In this document: in pieces, positions 61,675-64,000 of the stretch
Layout: each line of letters starts with the position of its first letter
Position numbering within the stretch: the stretch's first letter is position 1
Notes under the pieces: model-generated
Database searches by the model: none
The model's input: the letters and a program-made list of their open reading frames with translations, nothing else
Told to the model about the DNA's origin: nothing
From: Saccharum officinarum
Taxonomy: Eukaryota; Streptophyta; Magnoliopsida; Poales; Poaceae
Reading direction: 5' to 3'
DNA: 64,000 bases
Assembly (NCBI GenBank): GCA_020631735.1
Contig: CM036221.1
Coordinates: forward strand, 10,211,381-10,275,380
Made by a program: the position numbers and the translations under genes

Positions 61675-63840
61675 TTAGAACGAGTGAAGGACCGAAAACG
61701 GCGACCAGAGGGGGTGAATGGGAGCCGTAAAATTTCTTTTAAAATATTTGGCCGCTGTCCCAAAATCACCGCCAACCACAAGCGAGTTCTCGAGACTAGA
61801 ATACCCAAACCAACCGGTGACGAGGGTATCTAGAAAAATTCCTTGGAACGACACAAAGTCAACTCAAAAGACGGAACCCGAAACGGAGCACAAACGAAAG
61901 AATTACAGATGAATTGGTGAGGTCGGGAATAATAGACTTGAAATTCCAAACTGCATATACAGAAAAACTACTCTCAGCACTAGTAAGAACAAGAGCTGCA
62001 ACTCACGCACGAACAAGCCAAGAAGCTAGGAAGGAGCTGCACTGTCGGACCAATCACAGAACGAAGGAGAACGAAGTCCCCTGAACCAAACCTCAACCTG
62101 AGCAAAAACGCTGCTTGGTGCACATACCTGAACCAATCGAACTCAGAGTAGAACTTGGAGTTCTAGACAGCAGCACGCACAAGAAAAACAGCCAAGAGCA
62201 CAACCAGCTAAGAAGCTAATTTGCACCCTCCTAACCGTGAGCAGTACACCAAACAAAATGATCTAAAATAATACTCTAAAGATAAGCCAATGATTGCTTG
62301 AAGGGACAACTCACAGAAGCAAGGAAAATGTAATTAGTACTGAACTTCAATGCTGCAAATGCCTCTCAAAAAAACTACCTGCAAGCTGGTGCTACGAGCT
62401 GACAGAGGAAAGCTTCTCGTGAGCGACGCTGAAGGCACAGACCACCACGGCGGCTCAATCCCAACTCCAGAAGCCCGGCGCACTGACCTGCTGATGGTGA
62501 CCAGTGACAGATCTGGTGGCCTCAATCAAGACTTGATGTACCACGATGTCAAGCACAGGGCAGAAAAGAAACAGACTCGGCTCAAGAACAAAGAACGAGA
62601 CTGGATTCCTGGAGCAGAAGAACGAACAGAGGGTGAGAACCAATCGGTACAGAACTGGAGGAGGCTTCGAGGTCAGAGGCAGCTGCTGCTCACATGAGCC
62701 CGCCAGGTGCCAAGGCACTAGCGCTGGTAGCTCTTCTGCCTCCACCCATCGAGCAGCATGAACATACGAGAAGAAAGCCGAACACTCAGAAAAGGTGAAA
62801 GCCACAAAATCGACGAGAGCTCATCCAAAACAAAAGGAATAGCTCTCAAATTTTGCACAGATCAAATTCACCACGCTACGAATCTATTCCCCAAAAATCA
62901 TTGATCGGGATTGATCCAAACTCCGGGAAAAACAGATCAAAGCTATGAACGAAAATGGGGAAAAGGGAAGAACAAAAATCACAGCTTCAAATAGAAACCC
63001 CAGAGGGCAAGAGGAGGATTTGGGCCTCCATTCCCATACCAAATCTCAACAAAATACACCACGAATTTTCAGATCATGTGACCTCTCTCATGAGACACTA
63101 GAAGACCTAACCCTAGGGAGGAAGGGGGAAATGAGGAATGGGAGAGAGGTGGAGATGGCTTGGGGCTGCCATCCCCTATTTATCAGGGCTATTACACATT
63201 CCCCTAATTGCCCCTGAATACATAAGAGCTAAACCATCAAGCCCAAGGGCGTAGAGGTCCAACTCGGTCTCCATGTTGATCCGACGGCCACCGCGCCTCC
63301 TCACTGGTAGCTTCGCCTCGACGCGAACTCCCCGATGCCGCCACGTGCCGTCCGTTCCACCTCGGAACCTCCGCCCGGGTTTTGAGGCCCAAACCCGTAA
63401 ACCCGTCTCCGATGGTTTTGGGGCCCAAACCATCAAACCGTTCCGCGAGTAGCGTACTCCATATGCGTCCCCCGCCATCCGACGCGTGTCACCTCCACGG
63501 TCAACACGGTCACTCCCATGTCTTCTCGCGCTTGTCGATGTCCCAAGTGTCAGCCACCGCGGCTAGCCACCCGGCCTCCGGGTCCCTCGGTCCAAGCCTC
63601 ACGACCGTCCTTCACCCCTCCGGTCCATCGGCACGACACATCCTCCTTGACCTTCACCTCGCCGTCGGCTACCGCCTCCGTGCTCCACACATGCACAACA
63701 CAAACCAAGAGATATGTCGCACACAAGGCTTTCGCCAAGGTAGGGTTAGTCACCACTCAACCTACTTCGTGGATCACATTGACAATCACTAATCACAAAA
63801 CGAACACATAAGGGTACTTGTCAACCTTGTGTTCGCAACG
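61675..63840 (-). mobile_element. LTR-type retroelement in minus orientation, non-coding
   Basis: 63840-63080 matches the LTR-like block at 10231-11010 in reverse complement, including the promoter-like AGCCCTGATAAATAGGGG and a C/T-rich leader. From 63080 down to 61675 the sequence is A-rich on the plus strand and non-coding; it ends near GACCAGAGGGGGTGAATGGG, text I recall from internal regions of grass LTR elements. No gag or pol. The element continues towards or past the window end. Confidence 0.6.
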
Positions 63841-64000
63841 AGACGGCCGTGTAAGGATATTTAATTTGGACACTTTGAACAAGTCCAAATTAATGATAGC
63901 TAATGCACACACACAATCGCAGAACAAATTAACAGTACATTTTGGTCGAATCGTTGGTTCCGCTTCGATCCTATATATATTCATTCTAGAAAGTTTGGTT

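Overview
The window is nuclear DNA from a grass, most likely a panicoid or andropogonoid species. The evidence is GC-rich monocot coding exons set in AT-rich, repeat-laden intergenic DNA, Stowaway and Tourist-like MITEs, a plant Helitron, and grass-type LTR and non-LTR retroelements. No prokaryotic, organellar or CRISPR features were seen.

Four loci look like real genes. (1) A Dof zinc-finger transcription factor on the minus strand (3113-4697, two exons). (2) A conserved plant protein of unknown function on the minus strand (27834-28388), probably with a 5' UTR exon near 29.9 kb. (3) A secreted two-domain DUF26/Gnk2 protein on the minus strand (45920-46735). (4) A class III lipase of the DAD1-like phospholipase A1-II type on the plus strand (51810-57724, two exons, 4.6 kb GC-AG intron). 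The lipase has two damaged relatives nearby: a pseudogene at 33532-35914 (minus), broken by two hAT insertions and two small indels, and a 3'-exon-only pseudogene at 59295-59893 (minus). Together they form a dispersed three-member cluster.

Most of the rest is transposable-element DNA. From left to right: 1-3 kb is AT-rich flank of the Dof gene; 7-16 kb holds MITEs, microsatellites, an LTR-type element and a 5'-truncated LINE with target-site duplication. From 18162 to 24648 lies a complete Helitron by its ends (A|TC...CTAG|T plus a 3' hairpin). It carries a decayed Rep/helicase gene that has lost the Rep catalytic core, and an antisense protein-kinase fragment. 25-33 kb holds an RTE-type LINE fragment, the unknown-function gene and several MITEs. 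36-37.3 kb has two tandem-repeat arrays. 38736-40614 is a PIF/Harbinger element whose internal deletion has joined its Myb-like gene to the transposase tail. 42-51 kb has further MITEs, a SINE-like insertion and degenerate repeats around the DUF26 gene. The lipase intron (52527-57118) is filled with at least four elements. 61.3-64 kb ends with a LINE tail and an LTR-type element in inverted orientation relative to its relative at 10-12.9 kb.

The genes do not form a functional pathway together; they are independent plant genes. All calls come from reading the sequence and from recalled family motifs; no database search was possible. Exon boundaries and element ends are given where the bases support them.
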